A stretch of DNA of 64,000 bases from Silene latifolia (GCF_048544455.1 NC_133537.1:70713634-70777633), one strand, 5' to 3'. Numbered from the stretch's first letter, positions 32,514 through 44,458 are shown. The notes: generated by a model from the letters alone, not told the origin. Numbers and translations: made by a program.

Positions 32514-33490
32514 TGTTGGGGCTGGTGTCCTTTACAGTTAGTGCAAGGACTTATAAATCTCTAAAAGGATCAAAGGGTATACTTTTGTATTATAATCAGT
32601 TGGTCCACGTTTATCAATAACGGTTGGCTTGCTAGATAAGTTTGACGTTATTGTCATACAGATGGCGGTGATCAACTGGTCCCTAAAAGTCACACCTATA
32701 GGATACGTTTGAGAGATGTGACGGTATGAAAATACGATCATGTTGATGCGGAAAATTGACTAAGCGGTTAGTCGAGTTATTTGACTAATAATTAGTCAAA
32801 ATGCGATGTTGAGATATTTTATTTAATACGGATTAAATAAAATGGGCTAAGGCGAATTAAACAGTTAATTCGTAAATTAAATATAAACGATTATATTTAA
32901 TTAATGTATATTGAATTAATTATACAATATTGTCTTTGTCGGACATGTATTAATATTTCAACTAACCCGAGTTATTAGTTGATGTTTTAATAACCGATAA
33001 CCGATGACGATTTATAATAAAACCGCGTCATATACATTTTAGCATCGGACCACGAGTTAAAATAAGGAGAAAATGAAAGCCCATTTCCTCCTCTTCCACT
33101 CGGTTTGGCCGAACCAAGCAAACAAAAGAGAGCTCTCTCTCTTTTGTAACCTAATTGTGATTCATTTGAAAAATTATTAGGGTTTTGAGAACATTGCCTC
33201 TCAAAATTCAGATCTGACATCGGAAAAACTCACATAACAACTCTCTCAATATTGCAAGTCAATTAGAGAGTAATTCTAGCACAAGGGCATAGTCTCAGAC
33301 GGTCTTGGGTGCAACGATTAGGAGGAAATCTACTTTGATTTCTGTTCTTTACGCCGCACTACAAAGGACCCGAGGTTGATTCTTAATCTTTATCGTTTCA
33401 TTGTTGTTTTTCGTTTATGACAATAAATTGCATATTAAATTTACGTTATAGTCCTATAATTTAAGGGTATTATACGGATATTACCCCACA
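32514..33490 (+). repeat. Copia2 5' LTR (977 bp)
   Basis: TATAAAT box at 32552-32558. The conserved post-TATA box (32616-32717) shares AATAACG/CGTTATT and GGTGATCAACTGGTCCC with Copia1. The 3' LTR at 39765 has a G in the TATA box (TGTAAAT). Confidence 0.93.
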
Positions 33491-33492
33491 AG

Positions 33493-33504
33493 TGGTATCA
33501 GAGC
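33493..33504 (+). other. Copia2 primer-binding site
   Basis: TGGTATCAGAGC two bases after the LTR; initiator tRNA-Met type. Confidence 0.92.
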
Positions 33505-35387
33505 GAGGCCACGTAAATTTTTCTATATGATTTTCATCAAACGGAATTGAATCGATATTTTTTTCCTCTTAAAAATAGCGTGCGGCAGCCTATTTTTCAT
33601 CTCGGCAGAATTTTTTTTTTTTTGCATTGAAATCCGTGTGGCTGCATTTTTGTCTCGGCAATTTTTTTTTTTTTTTTGCACGGCTGTTTTTTCCTTTCTT
33701 GAAAACCGTGCCTTGTTCATACATGGTTGTGATTGTTGTTGTTTTGTTTATTGAAAACCGTGACAAACTTTTACCGTCTGATCAGACGATGTTTTGTTTT
33801 CAATCGTTCATTGCATATTGTTCTTGTAATCGATATTCATAACAATATGTTAATATTTTGTCAATTGTAATTTGGTTTTAATACGGATTAGTTTACATTT
33901 GCAATTGATTTATTTTTGACAAATCGACATTGTTTTTGGTTTGTTAAGGCTCACGGGCAATGAGCTGCAAAAAAATTTTTTTTGTGCCTTTTTGCTCTCG
34001 GTATGAGCTGCTGGATTTTAAAAAAAAAAAAAAATTTTTTGTTTTTTTGTCCAGCCGTGAATAAGAAAAAAGAAAAAAAAGGGTTTTTTCATGTTCTTCT
34101 ATTTTTCGGCCATGTTTTATGCATAACACGGATCTTATGCATTCGCTTGATAGTGAAACAGTTCACTCACGTACCATTTAGTTATTTTAAAGCATTTAAA
34201 GTAACGGATTATGATGAATTAAAATTAAACTGATAGAAGCGGTTTTATCACATAATTTTAATTATCTTTGGTGGTTTGGATAAATTTAACATAATTACGG
34301 AATTATGTCACGAATGAATTTGTTTTTAGTTGATGCATTTTATTTATCGTTATTTTGAATGCCTTGAATGCTTTTATTGCGTATTTAGTAATTTTTACAA
34401 ACGGTTGTAACTTAGTGTGGCCTTAGTAGAACGTGTTACCGTAATGATGGAACACGGTCTTGGTTGTATTTTGAGATCTCGCATCTCCATTTTGTTTTTC
34501 TTTTATAATTACAGTTTTTATTTAGAATGTAAATAGGTTTATATTTTGTAATTTTTAATTGTAATTTTGAGAAGACCAAAGATGGAGATCGGATGCTCAC
34601 TCCCGCTACATGGACAAAGATGGAACATCAAGACAAGCTTCTTGGGTCCAACGGTGGATTCCAAAGTTGTATTTTGTTCTTTTTACTAGGATAGGCCACA
34701 CTAGGAATTTTTATTTACGTTTTGCATTCTTTCATTTATTTTATCGTAACGATAGATTGCATCATATTCCGCCTAAAAACCAAACCACCTAATATTTGCA
34801 TGAAAACTGACTCATATAGAGGTCACGCGTTAGTTTTCTATGACATTCTTATGTCACACGATCATTTTTAAGCCATCACCTAAGTTAATTCATTCACGTA
34901 ATGCTAGTTATTCGTTCACTTAAAATGAATTAAAACTAAGTTGATGGGATCTTCCTCATATAACCAAAAATTGAGAATAGTCTTTATAGGTCAAACTCCA
35001 ATGAATCCCTTCTTCGTCGGTAGGCATAATATGACCCCTTCTACGTCGGGTAAGTTGGAACTGATTGACCTATTTTATCTCAACACTATGGTCACTCGTA
35101 CGATCCTGTGATTATGGTGGACTATAGATAGGATTTTGAGAAATCTATCGACCGGGAGTTCTTACGGAAGAACTAGCTAAAAAGATTGGCTTATCAATTT
35201 ACGGAAATTGAGTCTTGGGATCACTTGTATCATTCTTGAGGGAGATCAATTATGCAAGTGCTATGAGTCTACACGATTAAAATGAATTTTAGATAGACTT
35301 AAATCACCTCGATGAGTTGCTTATTTCGTTTTTGTTTTCCTTTCTTTTTCAGTGTAGATCACGAACTTTTAAACTGCTAATAACAAT
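33505..35387 (+). other. Copia2 5' leader
   Basis: About 1.9 kb with no supported gene. T-rich runs occur at 33609-33622, 33662-33677 and 33973-33990. The block 34580-34710 and the stretch 34930-35060 (GATGGGATCTTCCTC, ATGAATCCCTT, TTCGTCGGTAGGCATA) match the Copia1 leader at 19725-19860 and 20085-20170. Confidence 0.7.
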
Positions 35388-36554
35388 ATGGCTGGTCCTA
35401 CTAACGACCCAATGCCAAGTGTCACATTGGACCGTGAGTCCTAGCTTCGGATCTTCATGGATCAGATGAATCAGTCTAATCGACTGAAGAATGATGGATC
35501 AAACTTCACGGACTGGGAGGCGGCATTACGGAATGCTGCCATTGCTGATGGGAAGCTCAAATATCTGACTGAGCCCATCCCACCAAACCCAGGCCCCACG
35601 GCTGGAATTAACGAGATCGACAAGTATAACGATTTCGCCATGGAAGCGGGTGCGGTAAAGAACGTACTTATTTTTGCAATGGAATCCAATTTGCAGAAAC
35701 GCTTCATAGCCCAAAGTGCAAACAAGATTTTCACTACGCTCACTAAGGAATTCTCGAAAGCACCGAGAATCGTGACCTATGAGCTTACCAGTCGCTTCTT
35801 TGAGGCGAAACTCCAGAAGGGCCAACCGGTTAGCCCACACATTCTCAGCATGATTGAGAATGTCGAGAAACTGGAGACGCTTGATTGTAAAATCAGCGAG
35901 AACATTGTGATTGACCGCATGCTTCATTCACTCCACGATGGTTTTGCGCTCTTTAGAGCCAATTACTATATGAATGATTTGAAGAAAAGTCCTCACGCAC
36001 TACACTCCCTTCTCGTACAGACCGAGAAGGACATGAAGTTTAGTGGGAGCCTTAAACAGGATGTTCTCGTTGTGACAAACACGGGCAAGGGTAAGGGCAA
36101 AGTTCAGCCAGGCCTAGCAGTAGGTAAACCGAAGTTTAAGAAGTCGGGATCAGGTAAGAGTGGGCCTGGTGAGTCGAGCAACTCATCAGGCACGACAAAA
36201 AGCAAAACCGATAACATGGAATGCCATCATTGCCACAAGACTGGGCATTGGAGGCGTACATGTCCTGTTTACCATAAGGACATAAAAGCAGGTCGCGTTA
36301 AACCTGTTGGTATGTCTTCATCCTTTTCTACTTTTATTCATATGATTGAGATTAACCACGCAAGTTACGGAACTTGGGTACTAGATACTGGTTGTGGTTC
36401 TCATCTGTGTAATCATGTGCAGGGGCTCCGGAACATCGAACCCCTCGTAAAGGGTGATGTGGACCTGCGTATCGGGAATGGAGCACGATTGGATGCCGTC
36501 TCGAGGGGAACATACGTGATCCAGCTTCCTAGCGGATTTGAGTTATTTTTATAA
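35388..36554 (+). pseudogene. Copia2 gag and protease in one frame
   Basis: Met 35388 (MAGPTNDPMPSVTLDRES) aligns with the Copia1 start, but the next codon, Trp in Copia1, is TAG (35442-35444). The rest is open: gag core LKNDGSNFTDWEAALRNA, FEAKLQKGQPVSPHIL, MLHSLHDGFALFRANYYM; zinc knuckle CHHCHKTGHWRRTC; and protease WVLDTGCGSHLCNH. The frame ends at 36554 after SGFELFL, where a two-base loss relative to Copia1 shifts it. One early stop and one late frameshift are thus the only gag-protease lesions. Confidence 0.9.
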
Positions 36555-37932
36555 CTGCTATTATGTACCCAGTCTTTCTAAAACATTATTTCAGTTTCTG
36601 CACTTGACAAACTTGGTTTTTCATTTGTAATAGAGAATAATAATTGCATTTTCTCATTACACGATATGATTTTTGGCAAGGCAGTCTCCATGAATGGAAT
36701 TTATGTTTTAGATCAGACCACCGAAATATTACACGTAATGAATAAGAAGTTAAAGGTTGGTGACAAAGATCAAACGTGTCTATGGCACTGCCGTATGGGA
36801 CACATTAATGAGAAACGCGTTAAACAGCTCATACAGAATGGAGCTATCTCGGCTTTTGATTTTCAATCATTTGGCACGTGTGAATCATGTCTCATCGGTA
36901 AGATGACTCGGATTTCCTTCAAAGGTGTTGGAATGCGCGCTGCTGACCTATTAGGACTCATACACATGGATGTATGTGGCCCTATGTCAATCACCGCACG
37001 AGAAGGCTATAGGTATTTCATCACTTTCACGGACGATTTAAGTAGATATGGCTATGTCTACTTAATGAAGCACAAAAGTGAATCCTTTGAGAAATTCAAG
37101 GAATACCAGAATAGGGTACAGAACCTACTGGGCAGAAAGATTAAAACACTGCGCTCAGACCGTGGTGGCGAGTATCTTTCTCACGAGTTTGATCAACACC
37201 TTAAGGACTGTGGGATTGCCCTACAGTTAACTCCACCTGGAACACCTCAGTTGAATGGTGTGTCCGAACGGAGAAATCGAACACTACTTGATATGGTTCG
37301 ATCTATGATGAGTCACACGGTATTACCTGATTCATTATAGGGTTATGCTCTTCTGTCAGCTGCTCTAATACTTAACCGAAGTCCGTCTAAAGCTGTTAAC
37401 AAGACTCCATATGAACTATGGAAGGGAACGGTCCCTAACTTGTCCTTTATACGGGTTTGGGGCTGCGAGGCTTATGTCAAGTGGAGACACGAGGATAAGC
37501 TCGGCCCACGATCGGTCAAGACATACTTTATAGGTTATCCTAAAGGAACACTTGGTCATTACTTCTATTCGCCAACCGAACAACGTGTATTTGTTGCGGC
37601 TAGTGCGACATTCTTAGAGAAGGAGTTTCTCGAGAATGCAAAGAGTGATAGAACCTTCGACCTGTCGGAGATTCCAGAACCAAATACCGAGCAACCATTG
37701 GAGGAACCAGTTTCTTCAATCCCGGCTGCGGTTAATATTCCTGGGGAACCTAGGAGGTCGGGTAGAGTCTCTATTCCTCCGGACAGATACATTGGTATGG
37801 TCGAGGAACATGACATAGATGACATTCTACTCTTAACGAGTAGTAAACCCGCAACCTATAAAGGTGCCATGACTAGTTCCGACTCAAAGCTTTGGCTTGA
37901 GGCCATGAAATCCGAGGTGGACTCCATTCATG
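36555..37932 (+). pseudogene. Copia2 integrase
   Basis: From Met 36666: HCRMGHINEKRVKQL and CESCLIGK (zinc region), HMDVCGPMSITAREG, FTDDLSRYGYVYLMK and ERRNRTLLDMVRSM (DDE residues). A TAG at 37338-37340 replaces a Trp codon after VLPDSL; the frame continues with ALILNRSPSKAV and, from 37440, SFIRVWGCEAYVKWRHEDKL and YFIGYPKGTLGHYFYSP. The C-terminal variable region carries EPRRSGRVSIPPDRYIGMVEE-like text. The first codons of RT follow (WLEAMKSEVDSI). Confidence 0.88.
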
Positions 37933-38906
37933 GACTTAAGCAAGCTTCTAGGAGTTGGAATCATCGTTTCGACCAAGTGATAAAAGACAATGGATTTACT
38001 CGATCAGTCGAGGAACCATGTCTATATATCAAGTCAAGTGGGAGAAAGATTGTCTTCCTAATATTGTATGTCGATGACATACTCCTGATTGGGAATGACA
38101 TACCTCTCTTAACTTCGGTAAAAGTATGGTTGAAGAACCATTTCCAGATGAAAGATCTGGGTGAGGCACAAAGAATTTTGGGCATCCGTATCTATCGAGA
38201 TAGATCACGTCGGATGTTATCTCTCAGTCCGGAGTCTTACATAGACAAAATCCTAGAGAGATTCAGCATGACTAACTCCAAAAAGGGGTTTCTTCCTATG
38301 GCTCCAGGGGTGCATTTGAGCAAGTCTCAGGCACCAGAGACACCGGAAGAAAAGGAGCGCATGACACGGATTCCTTATGCTTCGGCTATAGGATCAATCA
38401 TGTATGCCATGATATGCACACGTCCGGACGTGGCATATGCATTGAGTATGACAAGTCGATTCCATCAGCATCCAGGTGAATCACATTGGATGGCTGTCAA
38501 GAACATTCTTAAGTACCTACGGAGGACTAAAGATTGGGCATTGACTTATGGAGGCGATCAAAAGCTATCGCAACCGGTTCGCAGATGCTAGCTTCCAAAC
38601 GGATCGAGATGACTCGAAATCTCGCCTGGATTCGTTTTTACTCTTAATGGCGCTGCAGTCAGCTGGAAGAGTTCCAAACAAAGTGTTACAGCAGATTCTA
38701 CGACTGAGTCCGAGTACTATGTCGCGTCTAGACATGTACAACGGAAAGCTCATCTAATCCGAGATTACGTGGAGTAAAAGGAAGTAGTGATAGAAAAGAT
38801 TGCTACACATGATAATATAGCAGATCCTCTCACTAAACAATTACGACAAGATAAGCATGAAGGGCATGTTAATTCCATGGGAATTAAACGTGCTCCTGAG
38901 TTGTAG
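37933..38906 (+). pseudogene. Copia2 RT and RNase H with two in-frame deletions
   Basis: RT jumps from WLEAMKSEVDSI directly to [15 protein letters not shown]. 369 bp (123 codons) present in Copia1 are missing, including the first catalytic Asp region ([11 protein letters not shown]). The YVDD motif remains ([12 protein letters not shown]). RNase H starts with ICTRPDVAYALSMTS, loses a base near 38570, and then lacks 144 bp (48 codons) between YYVAS and RHVQRKAHL, removing the YCDNRGAI site. It ends with TAG at 38904-38906. The enzyme could not work. Both deletion lengths are multiples of three. Confidence 0.88.
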
Positions 38907-39764
38907 TACTCTTTTATGGATTAGATTCATTTTCTTGTGTACTCTATACGACATCATCGTTTTGATATTTATATATTTTGTTTTTCATGTGGAATTGTAC
39001 GACAATTTTGAACACCACAAAGTGAACTGAACAAACATTATAATTTTAGTCCTTAATTGCCCACGTGAGCTGATAAGTCAAGGTAATTATTTTGTGACGT
39101 TGGTTGATGGTGGGTTCAACGAGCCATAAGTCAAACGGTTGACTGACCAATCACAAAGGCGAGTTATACGAATATCTCGTAGGACACAATTGTGACATCG
39201 ACGTGGAGTCCTAAATGTTTTATAACATTCGGTGCCCGGTCGTGGATAGGACCTCCATGGTGATCCTAAGAGTCGATTCTTTTGACTATCGACTGTCTCT
39301 TGAGACTAAGGCAGATTTTGGGTGACTTTGGTTTCTTTCTCACGGTCATCCGTAACAGGGGGCCAAGTAGATTTTTTCTGGGTCATTTCATGCTGTGCTT
39401 AGATCGGAAGGAGTCGAGTTGAAGGAAATATTCAGCCTTTATCAGGTACTCGATATTTCTCAGGGCCACTCGAGGAGTCAGAATCGAAATGCATGACCAT
39501 GCTCGAATACAGATTCGTTTTATCAGTTAAGTTACTCTCTAGTCGGGGAAACCACTCTTGATACAGATCGATTGTAAAATACGACCTTTGCGGATCCGGA
39601 TCTGCAAATTGTTTTACATTGAGTGGGAGAAATTTTAAATGAATATGAGAATCGGTTATCGCACATACACTTGTACGGACAAGTGGGAGTTTGTTGGAGG
39701 TGGTGTCCTCCAGTTAGTGCGGATAACGTCATTGCACGTACACTTGTACGGACAAGTGGGAGCT
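38907..39764 (+). other. Copia2 3' untranslated region with duplicated LTR-edge segment
   Basis: Collinear with the Copia1 3' UTR. At its end, the stretch with hairpin CACTTGT/ACAAGTG (loop ACGG) and GTGGGAG occurs twice, at 39661-39691 and 39734-39764. A 38-bp LTR-head-like piece starting TGTTGGAGGTGGTGTCC lies between (39692-39729). The true LTR starts at 39765. Confidence 0.8.
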
Positions 39765-40746
39765 TGTTGGGGCTGGTGTCCTTTACAGTTAGTGCAAGGA
39801 CTTGTAAATCTCTAAAAGGACCAAAGGGTATACTTTTGTATTATAATCAGTTGGTCCACGTTTATCAATAACGGTTGGCTTGCTAGATAAGTTTGACGTT
39901 ATTGTCATACAGATGGCGGTGATCAACTGGTCCCTAAAAGTCACATCTATAGGATACGTTCGAGAGATGTGACGGTATGAAAATACGATCATGTTGATGC
40001 CATAAAATTGACTAAGCGATTAGTCCGAGTTATTTGACTAATAATTAGTCAAAATGCGATGTTGAGATATTTTATTTAATACGGATTAAATAAAATGGGC
40101 TAAGGCTTAATTAAACTTGATTAATTCGTAAATTAAATATAAACGATTATATTTAATTAATGTATATTGAATTAATTATACAATATTGTCTTTGTCGGAC
40201 ATGTATTAATATTTCAACTAACCCGAGTTATTAGTTGATGTTTTAATAACCGATAACCGATGACGATTTATAATAAAACCGCGTCATATACATTTTAGCA
40301 TCGGACCACGAGTTAAAATAAGGAGAAAATGAAAGCCCATTTCCTCCTCTTCCACTCGGTTTGGCCGAACCAAGCAAACAAAAGAGAGCTCTCTCTCTTT
40401 TGTAACCTAATTGTGATTCATTTGAAAAATTATTAGGGTTTTGAGAACATTGCCTCTCAAAATTCAGATCTGACATCGGAAAAACTCACATAACAACTCT
40501 CTCAATATTGCAAGTCAATTAGAGAGTAATTCTAGCACAACGGCATAGTCTCAGACGGTCTTGGGTGCAACGATTAGGAGGAAATCTACTTTGATTTCTG
40601 TTCTTTACGCCGCACTACAAAGGACCCGAGGTTGAGTCTTAATCTTTATCGTTTCATTGTTGTTTTTCGTTTATGACAATAAATTGCATATTAAATTTAC
40701 GTTATAGTCCTATAATTTAAGGGTATTATACGGATATTACCCCACA
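39765..40746 (+). repeat. Copia2 3' LTR (982 bp)
   Basis: Copy of 32514-33490. Small differences include ATGCCATAAAATTG against ATGCGGAAAATTG, and TGTAAAT in place of TATAAAT. Followed by TSD agatt and Tat2 gag. Confidence 0.93.
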
Positions 40747-42051
40747 AGATTATGATTGACTCCGAAGGGAGGGATATCTTCGTCAGAGAAGACGAATGGG
40801 TTGTTCAAGTCAGGGGCGTCCCTTGTCATATGTGCCACTATTTCCTCAGGGGAAGAGGTAGAAGGCACAGTTAATTTTCCCATGGCTTGTAGCAAAACCT
40901 CCCGATGCTCGAAGGATGTAGCAATCAGTTGCCAAATTGAGATTTCAGCTTTCGCCTTCTGGAGCTGTTTGAGGATTGAATTCTCGGGAGCCTTTGGTTG
41001 AGTGTCCATGACCGGGACAAATTGGTCATTCATTGTTGGAACGACCGTTGGATTGTTCGGGTTCTTATAGGGGCGTCCGGATCGGGTAAGGTGGCCGATC
41101 TCTTTCGCCTGCTTCCCTGGGACGATATAGACATCTTCAACATCATCTCTCCAGATGCCATTAATTTCCGAATTCCGAGGGTACCTTGAAGGGGTATTCC
41201 TCGGTGGGCAGTTTTTGTGAGGGACATTTTTGTGGGGGTGATTCTTGTGAGGGTAGTTATTGTGGGGTTGATTATCGTGAGGTGTATGCCAGAATGGTCG
41301 CGGTAGCAATCCATCCTGGTGAGGGTAGTTTTGGGCGCTCGGGGGACTCTCCCTCGGGCATGGTGGTGGAGGATTGAAGATAAGTCGACGGTAGGCATCG
41401 TCAAGTCGGGTGATCCTTTCGGAGAGACTGGCTATGGCTTCCTCAACCTGTTGGAACATGGCGAGCATAGTGGCGGCACTGAACACAAATACCCCGTCCG
41501 AGGGATCTTTTTCCAAGGCGTTCACCTCGTCATCAACTGGCAGGATGAGGTGAGAGCAGTCCAGGGTCGGCTCATCATCGAAGATGGCGTGGATTCCCAA
41601 AGGATTTGATTTATTGTTTGGCTTAGTCGGCGGGGGTAAAGGCAATTTCCCTTTCTCAATCATGTCTTGGATGATGTGTTTGAGTTTGAAGCAGGTTTCT
41701 GTGTCATTCCCTTTCCTTTGATGGTACTGACAGTAGGCGTTAGGGTTCCAGAAGCGGGATTTCTTAGCATCGGTTGGATCCGGGGTGGGTTCGATTGGTT
41801 GTAACTTCCCCTGGTCCATGAGCCTTTTCAGGGCGCTTGCATAAGTTGACCCTATATTAGTGAATACTCTCTGGGGGCGCTCAGCTCTCTTAGTGGTTGG
41901 TTTAACTAGGTTGACCTCATCGATCTTGTTCGTCTGGCCATAAGGGCGAGATCCGGTGGAGGTGGATCCTTGGTAGCCTCTGCTAGTGGTCTTGGCCAAG
42001 ACACCCTTTCGGAGGTCATCTTCAATGCGTGTCCCAAGGATTTGCAGATCC
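40747..42051 (-). pseudogene. Tat2 gag C-terminal part with altered zinc-knuckle box
   Basis: A 420-codon open stretch. It shows RGYQGSTSTGSRPY, FTNIGSTYASALKRLM, the knuckle-like box CQYHQRKGNDTETC, LTRSGRPYKNP and SDEDIPPFGVNHNL. Tat1 has His where this copy has Asn (GND instead of GHD), so one metal ligand of the C-x2-H-x4-H-x4-C box is lost. A short repeat PHKN (about 41205-41275) is encoded by near 15-bp units. A stop (TAG) at about 42051 separates it from the N-terminal half. This region feeds into the protease, interrupted here by Copia2. Confidence 0.85.
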
Positions 42052-42782
42052 TAGAAGGTTTTAATGTTCTGGTATCTAAGTAGATTGGCATATACTGGCC
42101 GGAGATTGTTGACAAACTTTTCCACCAAGGTCGACTCGCTTGTCTTGCTGACCAGCTGAGTACTTACCCTCCTCAAACGGGTTAAGAACTCGGTGAATCC
42201 CTCCTTGTCGTTCTAGGTTAGGACCTCAAGAGTACGGGTATTGGCTTGGATTTCAACATTGTCGGCATATTTCTTGGCAAATTTAACTGCGACCTCATCC
42301 CAAGTAGTAAGGTTCTTCGGAGCAAGGGAGTAGTACCATTGGCGAGGGATCGGTTCCAAAGATGATGGAAAAATCCGGGTGAATAGTTCCTGTTTAACCC
42401 CTTTTATGGCCATGTAGTGTTTGAAGGCACAGATATGATTGAGTGGGTCTTCCACTCCTTTGAACTAGGGCACATCAGTCAGGGTAAAGTTGTCGGGTAG
42501 CCGATCCCCAACAGGTTCGAACCTTCGGTTGTTCTCAAGATGGATATTGTTACCTCGGGCTAGGAACTGTTCTTCCAAGAGCATTAGCCTCTTCTCAGTT
42601 TCAGTCAGAGGTGGAGTGTTATGTTCTCCAGTTTCTTTGTTTTCCAGGGTGTCGATACGGGTCTCGACACGGTCCAGGGTGACCTTAAGAGCGGTGAGCA
42701 GGCTGGCTAGCTGAGTTGTTGGGACATCTCTGTTGTTATCATCGTTGTTGCTGTTGACAGGCGAAGTTGAAGACGGGGCCAT
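42052..42782 (-). pseudogene. Tat2 gag N-terminal part with shared stop codon
   Basis: Starts at Met 42782 (MAPSSTSPVNSNNDD), then a coiled-coil-like stretch (ETEKRLMLLEEQFLAR) and the gag core (HICAFKHYMAIKG, FPSSLEPIPRQWYYSLAP, DEVAVKFAKKYAD). Stops: TAG at 42465-42467 in TDVP-stop-FKG, exactly where Tat1 has TAA, and TAG at about 42214 in EVLT-stop-NDKEG, where Tat1 has Gln. The region after it retains STLVEKFVNNLRPVYA and YQNIKTF in frame. Particle protein; inactive as it stands unless the stops are read through. Confidence 0.85.
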
Positions 42783-44458
42783 GGCTCTGAGGCAGAAAAA
42801 CGGATCACATTACAACTCGATCCGACATGGTTCAGAGACTGAACGCAGACAACACGAAGGACGAGACAAAGAACAGACTCAACAAGACGAGGATGACCGT
42901 GTGTGGTACCTCGATACTGACTCAATTTATGACGTGATGGTGTTGACCGGACTTTTAGCATGCGTCCAATGTAACGGCATGACGCCATTGGACAAGTCTC
43001 GTGGTGAGACGACTTATAAGTAAAGACCCATAAGTACGTTTGCTTCGACTCAATAGACACGAGGCGGAATTGGAATGGTGGACTGAAGTTTTCGAAAATA
43101 GAAATTTTCAAAAAGATTCATTTGTCACTTTGTGGACGGCTGTCGAAGATAAAGATATCCGCAAGTCGGTCAGTTCAAAGGGTTGTCTTAAGTTTATTTG
43201 CAAAAGACGGTTTTGAGTTTGAGTCGGCTCGGAAAACAATGTACTGTTTCCCAAGACGGTTTTTTTTAAAATCAAAATCGTATGTTTTGAAAATCGGGTT
43301 TGAAATATTTGAAGAGGTCTCGGGGACGGTGTATGGTCCTCGGGATCTCGAAAGTGTCTCGAGAAAAGGGTGTGTGCTTTTCTCGGGTTTTGAAAGGGCC
43401 ATTATCGGCGCGAAACGGATTAAAGTCTGTGTCTAGACGCGGCTACTATAACGGCGTAAAAAGGTGATTTTAAAATGGTTGTAGAGAACTGAGTTCGAAA
43501 ATCCGCATTACGACGGCCTAGAAAGGCGTGTTGAAATGGTTATAAAATCGGGTTTCAAAATCGTCATTACGACGGCCTAGAAAGGCGTGTTAAAATGGTT
43601 ATAAGAAACCGTGTTTGAAAATCGTCATTACGACGGCTTAGAAAGGCGTGTTGAAATGGTTATAAAAACCGGATTTGAAAATCTTCATTATGACGGCCTA
43701 GAAAGGCGTGTTGAAATGGTTATAAGAAACCGGGTTTGAAAATCGTCATTATGACGGCCTAGAAAGGCGGGTTGAAATGGTTATATAAACCGGGTTTGAA
43801 AATCGTCATTACGACGGCCTAGAAAGGCGGGTTGAAATGGTTATAAAAACCGGGTTTGAAAATCGTCATTACGACGGCCTAGAAAGGCGTGTTGAAATGG
43901 TTAAAAAACCGGGTTTGAAAATCGTCATTATGACGGCCTAGAAAGGCGTGCAACGGTCGGCAAAAAACCGAGATTTAAAATGGCCATTATAACGACGCAA
44001 AAGGTGTTTTTCAAGGTTTGAAAATGACACGGAAGGACTTATGATCAAGTAGCACATAAGCACTCACAGTTTCACTATATTATGCATAATGCCGACACGG
44101 GTTTTGGCTTAGAAGGGTGGGTTACACACCAAGCAATCAAACCCCGATTTTCGAGAGGGATACCAATCTAAACAAAATATGTAAGGAGGGTGCCCTAGCC
44201 TTGTGCTCGAAGGTGATGAAAGCGCTTTGACGAAACAGAAATGTGTAACGTCAATGGTATGCTTGACTCAATCGGGATTCGAAACGCGGGGATGAGAAAA
44301 CTCACGCCGACGAGACGAGCCAATTGGTCGAAAAGGGTTAGATTATGGGCCTAGACAAGGAACCCGACCGTGACCGTAATATCAATTAATGCATTCCAAC
44401 CAAGACCTCGTTCGAGTCTCACCATCTAGGGATCAGAAAGACGTAAGTGTCCTAGTTC
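42783..44458 (-). other. Tat2 5' leader
   Basis: About 1.7 kb between primer site and gag without a supported gene. It contains the 60-bp tandem array (43441-44010). The end near the primer site (44090-44440) shares boxes with the Tat1 leader (GGGTGGGTTACACACCAA-like, CCAAACAA). Long leaders with tandem repeats are known in Tat elements. Confidence 0.7.
43441..44010 (-). repeat. Tandem array of about nine 60-bp units in the Tat2 leader
   Basis: The marker GACGGCCTAGAAAGGCG recurs at 43512, 43571, 43632, 43692, 43753, 43813, 43873 and 43932 (plus strand), i.e. every 59-61 bp. Each unit also holds GTTGAAATGGTTATAA and ACCGGGTTTGAAAATCGTC. Flanking units at 43441 and 43981 are worn. GGCCT...AGGCG within the marker gives a small inverted repeat. 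Confidence 0.93.

Larger units (their letters stand above)
32514..40746 (+). mobile_element. Ty1/copia retrotransposon (Copia2), two LTRs, internally deleted
   Basis: Perfect TSD agatt (32509-32513 and 40747-40751). LTRs 32514-33490 and 39765-40746 begin TGTTGGGGCTGG and end TTACCCCACA; by eye they differ at only about 13 places (about 1.3%), so it is likely the youngest intact insertion here. The 8,233-bp body has gag-protease, integrase, a shortened RT and a shortened RNase H. Both deletions keep the reading frame relative to Copia1. Stops occur in gag (35442) and integrase (37338). It interrupts Tat2 between the gag C-terminus and protease. Confidence 0.93.

Noticed and set aside
43441..44010. 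60-bp array as a CRISPR array
   Set aside because: The whole 60-bp unit repeats with no unique spacers; it is a tandem repeat in a Tat leader.
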